Positions 1 to 9,401 of a DNA stretch of 64,000 nt are shown here, in pieces. How positions within the stretch are numbered: position 1 is the stretch's first letter; every line of letters begins with the position of its first letter. Origin of the DNA: a bacterium BMS3Abin14. GTDB lineage: Bacteria > BMS3Abin14. The stretch covers positions 62,001 through 126,000 of the forward strand of contig BDTG01000010.1 in NCBI GenBank assembly GCA_002897695.1, written 5' to 3'. The notes beneath the pieces are model-generated. The model was not told the DNA's origin. It saw only the letters and a list, made by a program, of their open reading frames with translations, and ran no database searches. Made by a program: the position numbers and the translations under genes.

Positions 1-1
1 T

Positions 2-1207
2 GTCCCGACAATCGGGGAGGTTTACAGACAGCCTGATATAGCCGGAATGTTCAAAACGCTTATTGAGGCGGAAATACGAGCAGGTAAAAGTGGACGCAGA
101 GCTGGCCTCCAGGCGGCGCACGACGTGTTTTACAGGGGTGAGATCGCGGAACGGATAGTTAAATTCGTTCAGGAAACCAGGGCTCCCGATTCCCTGGGGA
201 ACAGGTTTGCCGGTCTTTTAACGAAGGAAGATCTCCTTAGGCACACAATGCGGGTCGAAGAGCCGGTTTCTACCACCTACAGGGAATATGAGGTCTTCAA
301 GTGCGGTCCATGGACACAGGGACCGGTTTTTTTGCAGCAGCTAAACCTTCTCGAAGGGTATGACCTCTCCTCAATGGGGCAAAATTCGCCCGAATACATT
401 CATCTCCTGACGGAAGTCGCCAAACTGGCCTTTGCGGACCGGGAAAAATATTACGGGGATCCCGACTTTGTCCACGTACCCCTCAATATCCTTTTAGACA
501 AAGGATATTCAGCCAAACGCCGCAAATTGATCGACCCGGATCACGCTTCAATGGACCTTCGCCCCGGCAATGCCGCTTCAAGCCGGCCCCGGCAAGAGAA
601 TGGAAACCCCAACGTATTCAAGGGAGACACCACCCACCTTGATGCCGTGGACCAGTGGGGCAATATGATCGCCGCCACTCCCTCCGGCGGATGGTTTGCC
701 AGTTCCCCCGTCATAACCGGGCTTGGATTTCCGCTGGGTTCCCGCATGCAGATGTTTTCTCTTGACCCGGACCATGCCAATGCTCTCATGCCAGGCAAGC
801 GGCCCAGAACAACCCTCACACCATCGCTTGTCCTCCGTCAGGGGAAGCCATTCATGGTTTTCGGGACTCCCGGCGGGGACCAGCAGGATCAATGGACCCT
901 CCAGTTTTTCCTGAATTGTGTGGATTTTGACATGAACATGCAGGCCGCTGTTGACGCCCCGACCTTCCACTCGAGCCATTTTCCTGCGTCCTTTTATCCC
1001 CACAGTGCAAGTCCCGGCAGCCTGACTGTTGAGGGCCGGGTCCCGGAGACGACCATCAGCGCTCTCCGTGAAAAAGGACACGATGTGCAGGTGGCTGGGG
1101 ACTGGAACCACGGGCGGGTGCTGGGTATAAGGTTCGATTCCGGCAGTGGAGTTATTTCAGGGGTGTCCACCGCCCGACTGGAAACCGGCTACGCCATCGG
1201 GTGGTAG
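2..1207 (+). CDS. ggt: gamma-glutamyltransferase, C-terminal part (5' end outside window)
   Basis: Enzyme of the Ntn-hydrolase gamma-glutamyltranspeptidase family, which cleaves and transfers the gamma-glutamyl group of glutathione and related amides, normally in the periplasm. The frame is open from base 2, so the true start lies left of the window; about 401 residues are visible. The segment AFYRGEIAERIV-like (around 120-170) and the block GDTTHLDAVDQWGN are family hallmarks. The first Thr of TTH (codon 629-631) corresponds to the autoprocessing nucleophile that becomes residue 1 of the small subunit. The glycine-rich GTPGGDQQ near base 870 fits the family oxyanion region. It ends just before a bidirectional terminator and converges on ppdK. 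Family assignment is secure; the substrate is not determined. Confidence 0.9.
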   Translation, partial: VPTIGEVYRQPDIAGMFKTLIEAEIRAGKSGRRAGLQAAHDVFYRGEIAERIVKFVQETRAPDSLGNRFAGLLTKEDLLRHTMRVEEPVSTTYREYEVFKCGPWTQGPVFLQQLNLLEGYDLSSMGQNSPEYIHLLTEVAKLAFADREKYYGDPDFVHVPLNILLDKGYSAKRRKLIDPDHASMDLRPGNAASSRPRQENGNPNVFKGDTTHLDAVDQWGNMIAATPSGGWFASSPVITGLGFPLGSRMQMFSLDPDHANALMPGKRPRTTLTPSLVLRQGKPFMVFGTPGGDQQDQWTLQFFLNCVDFDMNMQAAVDAPTFHSSHFPASFYPHSASPGSLTVEGRVPETTISALREKGHDVQVAGDWNHGRVLGIRFDSGSGVISGVSTARLETGYAIGW

Positions 1208-1224
1208 GGTGTAACACCCTACAT

Positions 1225-1262
1225 AAAAAAAGCTTCCTCCGCAGTCGGGGGAAGCTTTTTTT
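1225..1262. terminator. bidirectional rho-independent terminator between ggt and ppdK
   Basis: An A-run, then AGCTTCC and its complement GGAAGCT around a GC-rich loop, then a T-run. The T-tract on both strands lets it serve both converging genes. Confidence 0.85.
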
Positions 1263-1280
1263 ATGTTACTTGTTGCTGTT

Positions 1281-3944
1281 TTAAACCGCGGCTTTTGACC
1301 TGCCCTTTTTGATCTTTTTCTTTAATGTCGCCTGGGCCGCCGCAAGGCGGGCTGCAGGCAGCCTGAACGGGGAAGCGCTGACATAGGTGAGTCCTATTTC
1401 GTAGCAGAATTCCACCGAGTCGGGGTCCACCTGCTCCCCGCAGATTCCCATCTTCATACCCTTTTTAATCTTCCTGCTGCTGTCGATGGCCATCCTCATG
1501 AGCAGGCCAACACCCTTGCGGTCGATGGTCATGAACGGATCGGCCTCAAATATTCCGTGCTCAACGTAATAAGGCAGGAAGCTTCCGGCATCGTCCCTCG
1601 ATAGCCCGTAAGTGGTCTGGGTCAGATCATTGGTGCCAAAGGAGTAGAAGTCAGCCTCCGGGGCTATTTCATGGGCAAGCAGGGCTGCTCGAGCGATCTC
1701 GATCATGGTTCCAACGTCGTAGGGAATCTTCACCTTGTAGCGGTTTTCTACTTCTTCGGCCACTCTCACTGTCAGTTCGCGCATCACGGTAAACTCTTTT
1801 ACGTCGGCAATGAGGGGGATCATGATCTCGGGGATTGCCTTGATGTTCTTTTTGGCCACCTGACAGGCAGCTTCCATGATGGCCCTGACCTGCATCTCGG
1901 CAATCTCGGGATAGGTGATGGCAAGCCTGCACCCCCTGTGGCCGAGCATGGGGTTGAATTCGCGCAGCGACTTGTTCCTTGCCCGGAGTTTTTCCAGGGG
2001 AACACCCATATCCTCGGCCAGAGACTTGAGATCCTTCTCGGTTTTGGGAAGAAACTCGTGCAGGGGTGGATCAAGGAGCCTTATGGTCACCGGCAGGCCG
2101 TCCATCACTTTGAAGATATTGATAAAGTCTTTCCTCTGCATGGGAAGTATTTTTTTGAGGGCCTTTTTCCTGCCGGCCGAATCGTCCGCCAGAATCATCT
2201 CACGCACTGCTTTGATCTTTTTGGCATCGAAGAACATATGCTCGGTGCGTACCAGTCCGATTCCTTCAGCGCCAAATTTCAATGCCATACGGGCATCGGC
2301 AGGGGTATCTGCATTCGCTCTGACACCCAGCTCCCTTATCTCGTCGGCCCACTTCATGATGGTGTTGAAATCACCCGTGAGACCTGGTGTGACAAGGGGA
2401 GCCTGTCCGAGTATCACCTCTCCTGTTGAACCGTTGAGGGTGATATAATCCCCCTCCTTTATGACATGAGGCTCGACGATAAAGGATTTCTTCTTCTCGT
2501 TGATGTTGAGAGCGGTGCAGCCTGCGACACAGCACTTGCCCATGCCTCTGGCCACCACCGCTGCATGGGAGGTCATCCCTCCCCTGGCGGTGAGGATTCC
2601 CTGGGCGGCATCCATCCCGCCTATGTCCTCCGGTGAGGTCTCCGGTCTTACCAGGATCACCTTCTCGCCCTTTGATGCGGCCTTTTCGGCATCCGCCGCC
2701 GAAAACACGACCTTGCCCACCGCAGCTCCGGGGGAGGCAGGAAGGCCTTTGGCGATGATCTCAACAGACGCTTTGGGGTCAAGTGTCGGGTGGAGAAGCT
2801 GGTCAATCTGGTTGGCGTCGATCCTCATGATTGCGGTTTTTTTGTCGATGACTTTTTCCTTGACCAATTGAATGGCAATCTTGAGGGATGCCGCCGCCGT
2901 GCGTTTTCCAATCCTGGTCTGGAGCATGTACAGTTTTCCGTCCTGTACAGTGAACTCAAGGTCCAGCATGTCCTTGTAGTGTTTCTCGAGTTTTTTATAG
3001 ATCTTATCCAGTTCCTTATAGGTGTCCGGAAGCTTCTTCTTCATTTCGTTGATGTGGAGGGGAGTCCTGATTCCAGCGACAACATCCTCTCCCTGAGCGT
3101 CGATAAGGTATTCGGCAAAAAACTTCTTGCGGCCGGTGGAGGGGTCCCTCGTAAAGCCCACGCCGGTTCCGGAATTTTCTCCCATGTTTCCGAAAACCAT
3201 CGCCTGTACATTGCAGCCTGTGCCAAGATCGTCAGGAATCCCGTTCAGCCTTCTGTATGTTCCGGCTCTTTCCCCGAACCAGGAATCGAAAACGGCATTG
3301 ATGGCCAGCTTGACTTGCTGCAAGGGGTCTTTGGGGAAGGCTTTACCTGTCCTGGAGCGGTATATTTTTTTGAATTCATCCACCAGTTCCCTGAGGTCGG
3401 CGGCGGTCAGGTCCGTGTCGTTCTCGATGCCCCTCTTGTTTTTCATCTTTTCCAGAGCGGTTTCGAAAAGCTGCCGATCCACCCCCATGACGGTGTCCCC
3501 GAACATGGATATGAGCCTTCTGTAGGTGTCCAGAGCAAATCGCTCGTTGCCTGTTTTCTTGATGATGGCCTTTAAAGTGGACTCATTGAGTCCAAGATTC
3601 AAGACAGTGTCCATCATTCCCGGCATAGAAAACCTGGCGCCAGACCGAACGGAAAGCAGAAGGGGATTTTTGGAATCCCCCAGCTTCATGTCCATTGCCT
3701 TCTCAACCTTTTCCAGGTTATCAAGCACCTGGTCCCACATGCCGTCAGGGTATTTCTTGTCGTTGTCAAAATAGGCGTTACAGGCCTCAGTGGTAATTGT
3801 GAAGCCAGCGGGAACGGGGATCTTGAGTTTGGTCATTTCCGCCAGGCCGGCGCCTTTTCCACCAAGAAGATCCTTCATTTTTCCGCTGCCGTCAGCCTTC
3901 CCATCCCCAAAGAAATAGACAAACTTTGACGTTTTAACTGTCAT
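1281..3944 (-). CDS. ppdK: pyruvate, phosphate dikinase
   Basis: Interconverts pyruvate, ATP and Pi with PEP, AMP and PPi in central carbon metabolism; in anaerobes it often runs toward PEP, drawing on pyrophosphate chemistry. The 887-residue length matches the family. The ATP-grasp domain is N-terminal (GGKGAGLAEM near residue 30). The phospho-histidine domain carries GGMTSHAAVVARG with the swivelling His at about 460. The TIM-barrel PEP/pyruvate domain has the acid/base Cys in GICGEQ at about 835. I chose ATG at 3944, 12 codons inside the longest frame, because GGGAGG lies just upstream. It is a single gene between a terminator and a small membrane-protein gene. The membrane pyrophosphatase in this window consumes the same PPi pool. 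Confidence 0.96.
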   Translation of the reverse strand: MTVKTSKFVYFFGDGKADGSGKMKDLLGGKGAGLAEMTKLKIPVPAGFTITTEACNAYFDNDKKYPDGMWDQVLDNLEKVEKAMDMKLGDSKNPLLLSVRSGARFSMPGMMDTVLNLGLNESTLKAIIKKTGNERFALDTYRRLISMFGDTVMGVDRQLFETALEKMKNKRGIENDTDLTAADLRELVDEFKKIYRSRTGKAFPKDPLQQVKLAINAVFDSWFGERAGTYRRLNGIPDDLGTGCNVQAMVFGNMGENSGTGVGFTRDPSTGRKKFFAEYLIDAQGEDVVAGIRTPLHINEMKKKLPDTYKELDKIYKKLEKHYKDMLDLEFTVQDGKLYMLQTRIGKRTAAASLKIAIQLVKEKVIDKKTAIMRIDANQIDQLLHPTLDPKASVEIIAKGLPASPGAAVGKVVFSAADAEKAASKGEKVILVRPETSPEDIGGMDAAQGILTARGGMTSHAAVVARGMGKCCVAGCTALNINEKKKSFIVEPHVIKEGDYITLNGSTGEVILGQAPLVTPGLTGDFNTIMKWADEIRELGVRANADTPADARMALKFGAEGIGLVRTEHMFFDAKKIKAVREMILADDSAGRKKALKKILPMQRKDFINIFKVMDGLPVTIRLLDPPLHEFLPKTEKDLKSLAEDMGVPLEKLRARNKSLREFNPMLGHRGCRLAITYPEIAEMQVRAIMEAACQVAKKNIKAIPEIMIPLIADVKEFTVMRELTVRVAEEVENRYKVKIPYDVGTMIEIARAALLAHEIAPEADFYSFGTNDLTQTTYGLSRDDAGSFLPYYVEHGIFEADPFMTIDRKGVGLLMRMAIDSSRKIKKGMKMGICGEQVDPDSVEFCYEIGLTYVSASPFRLPAARLAAAQATLKKKIKKGRSKAAV

Positions 3945-4154
3945 AATCAACCTCCCTGAATTCTTGTTGAGCTGTGACAAAACATGAAAAGCTCTGTTAT
4001 TGACTACTGAATACGGGACAATCGACTGCCCAGGGCCTACTCCAGAAAAATCCTGATCAGCATGTCGAACCGGAAATTAAAACTATCGATAAACAGGAAA
4101 AACAACCGACACTGGAGACAATTTATCAGCCAAACGAAGCTCCGTCAATGGTGT

Positions 4155-4334
4155 TTACCTCTTTCGGTGCATCAGTTTGTCCAGGAGGAAAACTCCACCC
4201 GTAATCAGGTAGATCAGGGCCACTCTTATGACAGGGTTCTTCATCCCGTAGGTGAGTCCAAAGCCCAGCAGGAGCCCTATGAAGATGGAAATATTCTTGC
4301 GTCTTTTTTTTGGGAACCATTCTACTCTTTTCAT
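4155..4334 (-). CDS. small two-helix membrane protein
   Basis: A 59-residue protein not recognised by family. It has a basic start (KRVEWFPKKRRKN), two hydrophobic helices (about residues 15-31 and 35-53) joined by a short loop, and a basic tail (LMHRKR), so both ends should face the cytoplasm. The ATG at 4334 is preceded by GGAAAGGGAGAGG, a good ribosome-binding site; the longer upstream reading is less likely. It lies 210 bases upstream of ppdK on the same strand and is divergent from the P-loop protein gene. Resembles small AtpI/DUF-type membrane proteins only in general layout; function unknown. Confidence 0.6.
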   Translation of the reverse strand: MKRVEWFPKKRRKNISIFIGLLLGFGLTYGMKNPVIRVALIYLITGGVFLLDKLMHRKR

Positions 4335-4511
4335 TGTTGAGACCTCTCCCTTTCCTGGATTTGTCTGTTGTAACCTCCCCGGTATGGCTTGGTCAAGTCC
4401 CATGAACAGGGTCCGGCAAATCGGTCGAACACAGGTTTCAAGCTGGTCCGACCCTTCCTTTTAAACCGGGAAAGTAGTAAAATCAAAACTCGCTGGAAAG
4501 GACTTGAAAAA

Positions 4512-6323
4512 TTGAAAATTACTCCACCGGAAAAAGCTGATTTATTTTTGACTAACCTGTTTTGGCATGGAAAACAGGTTATCCTCCGCTCCGACGGCAT
4601 CCTTTGCGCCAATGCTTACGAACTGGTTCACAGTTGGGCGTTCGAGACCGTTTTCAGTCTGTTTGTGGATCATATCCTTGAAGAACAGGACTCTGTCCTG
4701 AACGGCATGACGTCCGATCTGGAAACGGAAGAGGGTAGGCAACGGCTTTTGTCCCTCCTTCGCACCGTTGCCGAGGTGCCCTTTGAAAACGCTGCCAGGG
4801 TGATCCCCGGGGCTGAGCATTATCAGTCAAACCCCAGGGCGCTATACCTTTTCGTGGAGGCCTTCTACGATTACTGGCGGTCGTATGACCGCTACCTCGT
4901 TTGCCACTCCGAACAGGGCCCCAGAAGCCATGACAAGAGGCCGTACAGGACCTTCAATGCTACCATCGAAAGGCTGACGGGCCTGATACGTTCCCTTTAC
5001 CGGGACATGTGCGAAAATATCACAGGGGACCATTCCCGCATCTACAGGCAGGTCGCGGCCGGATGCAATGTGGGTGTCATAGCCACCCGGAAGGAGTGGA
5101 ATCCGCCCAACCCCGGCACCCTTGCCCTTACCGACATACCCTTCATAAGACAGGTCCTCATTAATCCACCCCTCATTATCGACCCTCCCGAGAACCGACG
5201 GTCAGGCCAATTCATCAAGGTGGACCGTGACCCTCTCGAGGGGCTGGAACTTGAATCCGACGAGTGGCTTTGCTACCCCGCCCAGGTGGGTCCACTTTCC
5301 ATCTTCATCTATTTTCACCATATTTTCATGGGACTTGGATGCTCCCTTGCCAACCTTTTTGAACTTGGTTCCGACGAAATGATCGCTTCGGGTCCGGATG
5401 CCGTTTTCATGTACGGGGTCCCACCCGGTCATCTCGCGGAATACGGCGATGTGCCAACCGTTTTTTTTGATGATGATGTTAACGGCATTCTGACCGGGGC
5501 CATTCCCGGGGAAGACAGGTTCGGGTATTTCGGCTATCTCAAGAAGATGGCATTGACGCTGCATAATATCAAGATGATGAAGAGGGGGCGAATGCCTTTT
5601 CATGGTGCGATGGCGCGGATCATGCTCAGGAACGGTAATGAGGCCACCGTCCTTGTCATGGGCGAGACAGCCACCGGCAAGTCGGAGACCCTGGAAGCCC
5701 TGCGCTTTATCGGCCGGAAGTTCATTCGGAACATATCCATTATCTCGGACGACATGGGATCCCTGGAGATCGACGAAGAGGGACGGGTCCTGGGCTACGG
5801 GACCGAGACAGGGGCTTTTATCCGGCTTGACGATCTTCAGCGTGGGTACGCCCTTAAACAGATCAACAGGGCCATTATTATGAGCCCCCAAAAGGCCAAC
5901 GCGAGGGTACTCATTCCGGTAAACTTCATCGAGGAGATACTGAAAGGTTATCCCGTGGACTATATTCTTTATGCCAACAATTACGAACAGGTGGATGCGG
6001 ACCATCCCGTCATACAGACTCTCCCCACTGCGGAGGTCGCCATGGCTGTTTTTCGGGAAGGGGCGGCGATGTCCAAGGGCACAACCACCTCAACTGGCCT
6101 GACCCACAGTTATTTCGCAAACATCTTCGGGCCGCCCCAGTATCGAGAGGTGCACGAAGAACTGGCTGTCAGGATCTTCCATGCCGCTTTTGCCTCCGGG
6201 ACATTGATTGGTCAGATGAGAACCCGCTTGGCCGTCCCTGGGTTCGAGAGGGAAGGCCCACTCCTGGCGGCGACGGAATTGCTTAGACTTATCACTGAGA
6301 ATGAGGAGGGGAAGAACCTTTAG
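4512..6323 (+). CDS. PEP carboxykinase / HPr-kinase-like P-loop protein
   Basis: A large protein whose C-terminal half looks like the PEPCK/HPrK P-loop fold. It has a Walker A variant GETATGKSE (codons from base 5661), a following acidic pair SDDMG like the metal-binding site of that superfamily, and a later ARVLIPVNF strand. The N-terminal 380 residues are not recognised and show no signal peptide. ATP-PEPCK itself has GxSGTGKT, so this is a divergent relative and may phosphorylate a protein or small molecule rather than decarboxylate oxaloacetate. The start is uncertain: TTG at 4512 follows GGAAAGGA, while a TTG at 4389 would add 41 residues of unlikely composition. Its 3' end overlaps the convergent zinc-ribbon gene by 32 bases. 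Confidence 0.65.
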   Translation: MKITPPEKADLFLTNLFWHGKQVILRSDGILCANAYELVHSWAFETVFSLFVDHILEEQDSVLNGMTSDLETEEGRQRLLSLLRTVAEVPFENAARVIPGAEHYQSNPRALYLFVEAFYDYWRSYDRYLVCHSEQGPRSHDKRPYRTFNATIERLTGLIRSLYRDMCENITGDHSRIYRQVAAGCNVGVIATRKEWNPPNPGTLALTDIPFIRQVLINPPLIIDPPENRRSGQFIKVDRDPLEGLELESDEWLCYPAQVGPLSIFIYFHHIFMGLGCSLANLFELGSDEMIASGPDAVFMYGVPPGHLAEYGDVPTVFFDDDVNGILTGAIPGEDRFGYFGYLKKMALTLHNIKMMKRGRMPFHGAMARIMLRNGNEATVLVMGETATGKSETLEALRFIGRKFIRNISIISDDMGSLEIDEEGRVLGYGTETGAFIRLDDLQRGYALKQINRAIIMSPQKANARVLIPVNFIEEILKGYPVDYILYANNYEQVDADHPVIQTLPTAEVAMAVFREGAAMSKGTTTSTGLTHSYFANIFGPPQYREVHEELAVRIFHAAFASGTLIGQMRTRLAVPGFEREGPLLAATELLRLITENEEGKNL

Positions 6324-6459
6324 GGGAACCGCATTTCGGGCACTCGTGCGCTTTTTTTAAAATCCATAAACCGCAGCCCTTGCATTTTTCCAATCTCACC
6401 AGGGCCGTCACACCGACAATAGCCATTATTCCGAAAAATATTCCAAAAGCCAGGATCAC
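6292..6459 (-). CDS. small membrane-anchored zinc-ribbon protein
   Basis: A 55-residue protein with one N-terminal transmembrane helix (ILAFGIFFGIMAIVGVTALV) and a cytoplasmic or exposed zinc ribbon built from CKGCG and CPKCG (four Cys, two CxxC knuckles). GTG at 6459 is chosen as the start because GAGAGGAGG lies six bases upstream; the longer TTG reading would translate through that ribosome-binding site. It is convergent with, and overlaps, the end of the P-loop protein gene. Function unknown; small zinc-ribbon membrane proteins of this type are common and uncharacterised. Confidence 0.6.
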   Translation of the reverse strand: MILAFGIFFGIMAIVGVTALVRLEKCKGCGLWILKKAHECPKCGSPKGSSPPHSQ

Positions 6460-6598
6460 AGCAGAACCTCCTCTCAAATCATGAGTACTTTACCCTTGTT
6501 CTCTGGCCCAGGGGATAAACTGATCCAGCTGCGACATTATAGCATCACCGGCGGCCCTGAGAGAAGTATCGGATGCCTGCGAAAAATATCCGGCGTTC

Positions 6599-7783
6599 CT
6601 AATCCTCATGGAGGCTGGAAAATGTATAGACGCTGCCCACCGGGGAAAGATGGTTCTTTGTGAGCATAAACGGCCTGTTTGATTTCCGGTTCTCCTGCCA
6701 TAGAAGGTTTACCAGCGCCCAGGGTGAACAGTGGGTTGGGATTATGTAGCGGATATTCTGGGAGCGCAGGTCCCTTGCCGTTGCATCAACATCGGAGTTC
6801 GGATGAAACCCCCCGTAATAACAGTGGACGCTATCGCTGCCGGTAATGGCCTTCGCATACGCGACGGACGTGTTGACCCCAGCGTGGGAACATCCGCTGA
6901 TGACCACGAGCCCCTTGTTCCTGACATTGAAAACGATGGAGGTGTCCTCGTCGGCGGTATCCTGCAGATCCCTGCTCACAACATTCCCGTTCTTGTCGCA
7001 CTCGAAGAACCTGGGCCAGGGGCGGGGCGTCATCTCATAATCCTTCGCAATCCCCATTTTACGGGCCTCCGGTCGAATGCTTCCAAGGTAGAGTACCATG
7101 TTGTCCATGACCAGAGTGGGGCGCTGCGAGATGATCCATTTACCGCCGCGTTTTTCGGCCCCCTGCCTGTCGGGCGTTAGAACGATGTATTCTCCGGCAT
7201 CGAGAAAATCCTCCCCGGACACTTTGGTTCTCGGTCTGAAGAAGCTTTCCCCGCCGACATAGATGGGGATCTCCCTTTTGGCGCCGGGGTTGACGATTTC
7301 CAGTGTCCTGTTGAGATTATAATAGTGGTCCGAATGCCCGTGGCTCAAAAGGATCATCTCCATTTTTTGCGGGTCGAATTCTCTGTCCAGAGCACTGAAC
7401 GCCTTAATGTTTTGCTCAAGCGCAGTTTCGTTCTGGCCCACGTCGAAGAGAAGGCAGCGGGACCGGCCGTCCTTTGTGATCTTTATATAGCTCGAAAAGG
7501 CATGGGCCCCGCAGAAGCTGTGCTCAGGGCCGGACAGATCGTAATTTCCCGATGGATTCAGAATAACATGACCGTTTTTATCCTCGATTCGGCTCCCCTG
7601 AACCCCGGCGTAGTCTCCCATGAGTTCGTAAATCCGGATCTCGTCCACGGGTTCAATGTCAAACGTCCCTGGTTCGTTCATTGACATAACCTCTTCGGTC
7701 TCCATGGCGCACCGAATTTTTTCTGCCAGTTCAAACTTATCCTCAACCCCGCTCATCATTTCCCCCGGGGACCGTCTGGCCAT
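6599..7783 (-). CDS. metallo-beta-lactamase fold hydrolase (RFA-P synthase-like subfamily)
   Basis: Metallo-hydrolase with the signature HGHSDH (residues 148-153), giving a binuclear metal site. Further ligands are GCSHAG near residue 290 and HCSP near 350. The layout with CSHAG and GGFH resembles the subfamily named after 7,8-dihydropterin-6-yl-methyl-4-(beta-D-ribofuranosyl)aminobenzene 5'-phosphate synthase, most members of which have unknown substrates. No signal peptide is visible. The start is unsure: ATG at 7783 is the longest, but GAAGAGGT lies ahead of ATG codons at 7687 and 7681, so the mature N-terminus may be about 34 residues shorter. It follows the ThiF-family gene by about 80 bases on the same strand, suggesting a two-gene unit. 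Confidence 0.8.
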   Translation of the reverse strand: MARRSPGEMMSGVEDKFELAEKIRCAMETEEVMSMNEPGTFDIEPVDEIRIYELMGDYAGVQGSRIEDKNGHVILNPSGNYDLSGPEHSFCGAHAFSSYIKITKDGRSRCLLFDVGQNETALEQNIKAFSALDREFDPQKMEMILLSHGHSDHYYNLNRTLEIVNPGAKREIPIYVGGESFFRPRTKVSGEDFLDAGEYIVLTPDRQGAEKRGGKWIISQRPTLVMDNMVLYLGSIRPEARKMGIAKDYEMTPRPWPRFFECDKNGNVVSRDLQDTADEDTSIVFNVRNKGLVVISGCSHAGVNTSVAYAKAITGSDSVHCYYGGFHPNSDVDATARDLRSQNIRYIIPTHCSPWALVNLLWQENRKSNRPFMLTKNHLSPVGSVYTFSSLHED

Positions 7784-7866
7784 GGACCCAATTGTACTGG
7801 ATGGATCGAAAAAAACACATCAGCAAAACCCGGTGTCAGAGCTCTTTGACAGCGAAGGTTTTTACC

Positions 7867-8967
7867 TTACCTCTCCGGAACAATTTTGCCCGATAATCCC
7901 AGACCATCTACAAGAATGGACCTATAGGTCTCAAGTACACTTTCCTTGACATCCGATTTCACACCTGGAGCTGCCTGTGCGATCATAATCCCGCTCTTGA
8001 GGATGCTGACGGTAATATCTTCAGCCTGGTCAAATGTCAGGCCGAAAGCGCCCGACGATCTGACGAAAAAGCCCTTCTCGTTGAGCAAACCCGCCACCTG
8101 GTCAAGAGGAATTTCAATCCGTTTTCTGGGTGAAATAATAAAATTTCTGCGCCCATCTCTTGCGCACGTTTCCTCAAAAAACTTTTCGGTTACCGGCTTC
8201 GGTAACTCCGACGGATTAACACCGCACACAGGACAATCCTCACGTTGGGTCAATTCCAGCGTATGGAATTTAAAATCCCCAAGGTCGATGTACAGCAGTT
8301 TGTTCAATAGTTTCGGCTCACGGTTAACAATGAGGTTGACCGCCTCAAAAACCTGTATGCTCGTTACGATGCCCAGGATTGAAGGATGCACACCCACGAC
8401 ACCACATTTCGGCAGATCGTTTTCTTTGAGACCGCCCATGAAACATTCAAGGCAAAGGGTGCGGCCTGGCACCAGGGTGGATACGTTTCCAAGGGTCTGT
8501 ATCGCGGCGCCAAAAATATAAGGTATTTTCAGCTTATTGCAGGTCCGGTTGACAAGATAGCGAGGCTCAGGCTGGTCAAGACCGTCCATAACAACATCCA
8601 TGCCGCCGATCAATTCATTAACATTGATTGAATTCAGGGATTCGGGAATTGCCTCCAATGTCACGTCAGGGTTTAACCTCCCCAATTTTTCGAGTGCTAC
8701 CTCAACCTTGGGCCGCCCCAGTGAATCGGCATCATAGAGATTTTGCCTGTGCAGATCTGAACGGGAGACGATATCTCTATCGACCATTCGCAAATGTCCG
8801 ATTCCCATCCCAACGAGCTTTTGGGCGATCAATGACCCCAAACCGCCCATTCCAATAATGGCTGCTCCGGCATTTCTGATCTTTACCTGCCCGTCGTAGC
8901 CAATTTCCTCCAGGACTATTTGCCTCGCATAGGTCTCCAGTTCAACATCAGAGAGTTTTTTCTTCAT
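7867..8967 (-). CDS. ThiF/MoeB/HesA-family adenylyltransferase (E1-like)
   Basis: E1-like enzyme expected to adenylate the C-terminal Gly of a ubiquitin-like carrier such as ThiS or MoaD. At 366 residues it has the nucleotide loop GMGGLGS (about 39-45), the R-Q-N block SDLHRQNL, and an aspartate region DGLDQPEPRYLVN. The zinc pairs are CLEC and CPVC, and a Cys in LPKCGVVG sits in the crossover loop. A 100-residue C-terminal extension after the second CxxC is not recognised. I start at ATG 8967, preceded by GAGGAG, 18 codons inside the longest frame. No carrier-protein gene is adjacent, so the target pathway (thiamine, molybdopterin, cysteine or other sulfur transfer) cannot be named. Confidence 0.82.
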   Translation of the reverse strand: MKKKLSDVELETYARQIVLEEIGYDGQVKIRNAGAAIIGMGGLGSLIAQKLVGMGIGHLRMVDRDIVSRSDLHRQNLYDADSLGRPKVEVALEKLGRLNPDVTLEAIPESLNSINVNELIGGMDVVMDGLDQPEPRYLVNRTCNKLKIPYIFGAAIQTLGNVSTLVPGRTLCLECFMGGLKENDLPKCGVVGVHPSILGIVTSIQVFEAVNLIVNREPKLLNKLLYIDLGDFKFHTLELTQREDCPVCGVNPSELPKPVTEKFFEETCARDGRRNFIISPRKRIEIPLDQVAGLLNEKGFFVRSSGAFGLTFDQAEDITVSILKSGIMIAQAAPGVKSDVKESVLETYRSILVDGLGLSGKIVPER

Positions 8968-9014
8968 CGGCAGCTCCTCAGTTCCTTTTCCTTCAGGTTG
9001 TTTCCATCCATTTT

Positions 9015-9095
9015 GGTTCATCCTGGGAACGTGTACCTGGATAAATACCGGACTGGCGAAGAGCTAATTTAACACAGGGTGCACAGAGTTTCACC
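9015..9095. repeat. dispersed repeat family B, copy 1
   Basis: Matches 27366-27439 in both halves: GGTTCATCCTG-AACG-GT-CCTGGAT followed about 30 bases later by AATTTAACACAGGGT-CAC-GAG. Partial copies of the second half occur near 49677 and 62573. It sits just upstream of the ThiF gene start. No coding potential. Confidence 0.65.
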
Positions 9096-9136
9096 CGTCT
9101 TCGTTTTTCACACTACGCCGTGGCCGGTAGATGATT

Positions 9137-9194
9137 TCGCAAAAAGTCACGAACCTGCCTGTGCGTTGCACGCAGACAGGTGGACTTTTTGCGA
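9137..9194. repeat. palindromic repeat family A, copy 1
   Basis: Outer inverted ends TCGCAAAAAGTC and GACTTTTTGCGA flank an inner hairpin CCTGCCTGTGCGT / CACGCAGACAGG. Related palindromes occur at 50577, 56384 and 58389. The remainder of the intergenic stretch 9195-9401 holds no gene or further structure that I can support. Confidence 0.7.
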
Positions 9195-9401
9195 CTCCCC
9201 TCTATCAAGATTGATGGACTGACGACGTTGGGGTCGGAGCACTCTGACAATTTTTCTCCTAAAGAACAGAAGAACTCCTGATGGCTGGTTTGGTATGCCT
9301 TTCCAACTGAGAGAAACAGAGCTATTTTAACTTGAGGATATTCTTGTCCGCCATAGCTAATCGCAGACTGAAAACAAGATGGCGCCCCGGGAACGAGATC
9401 T

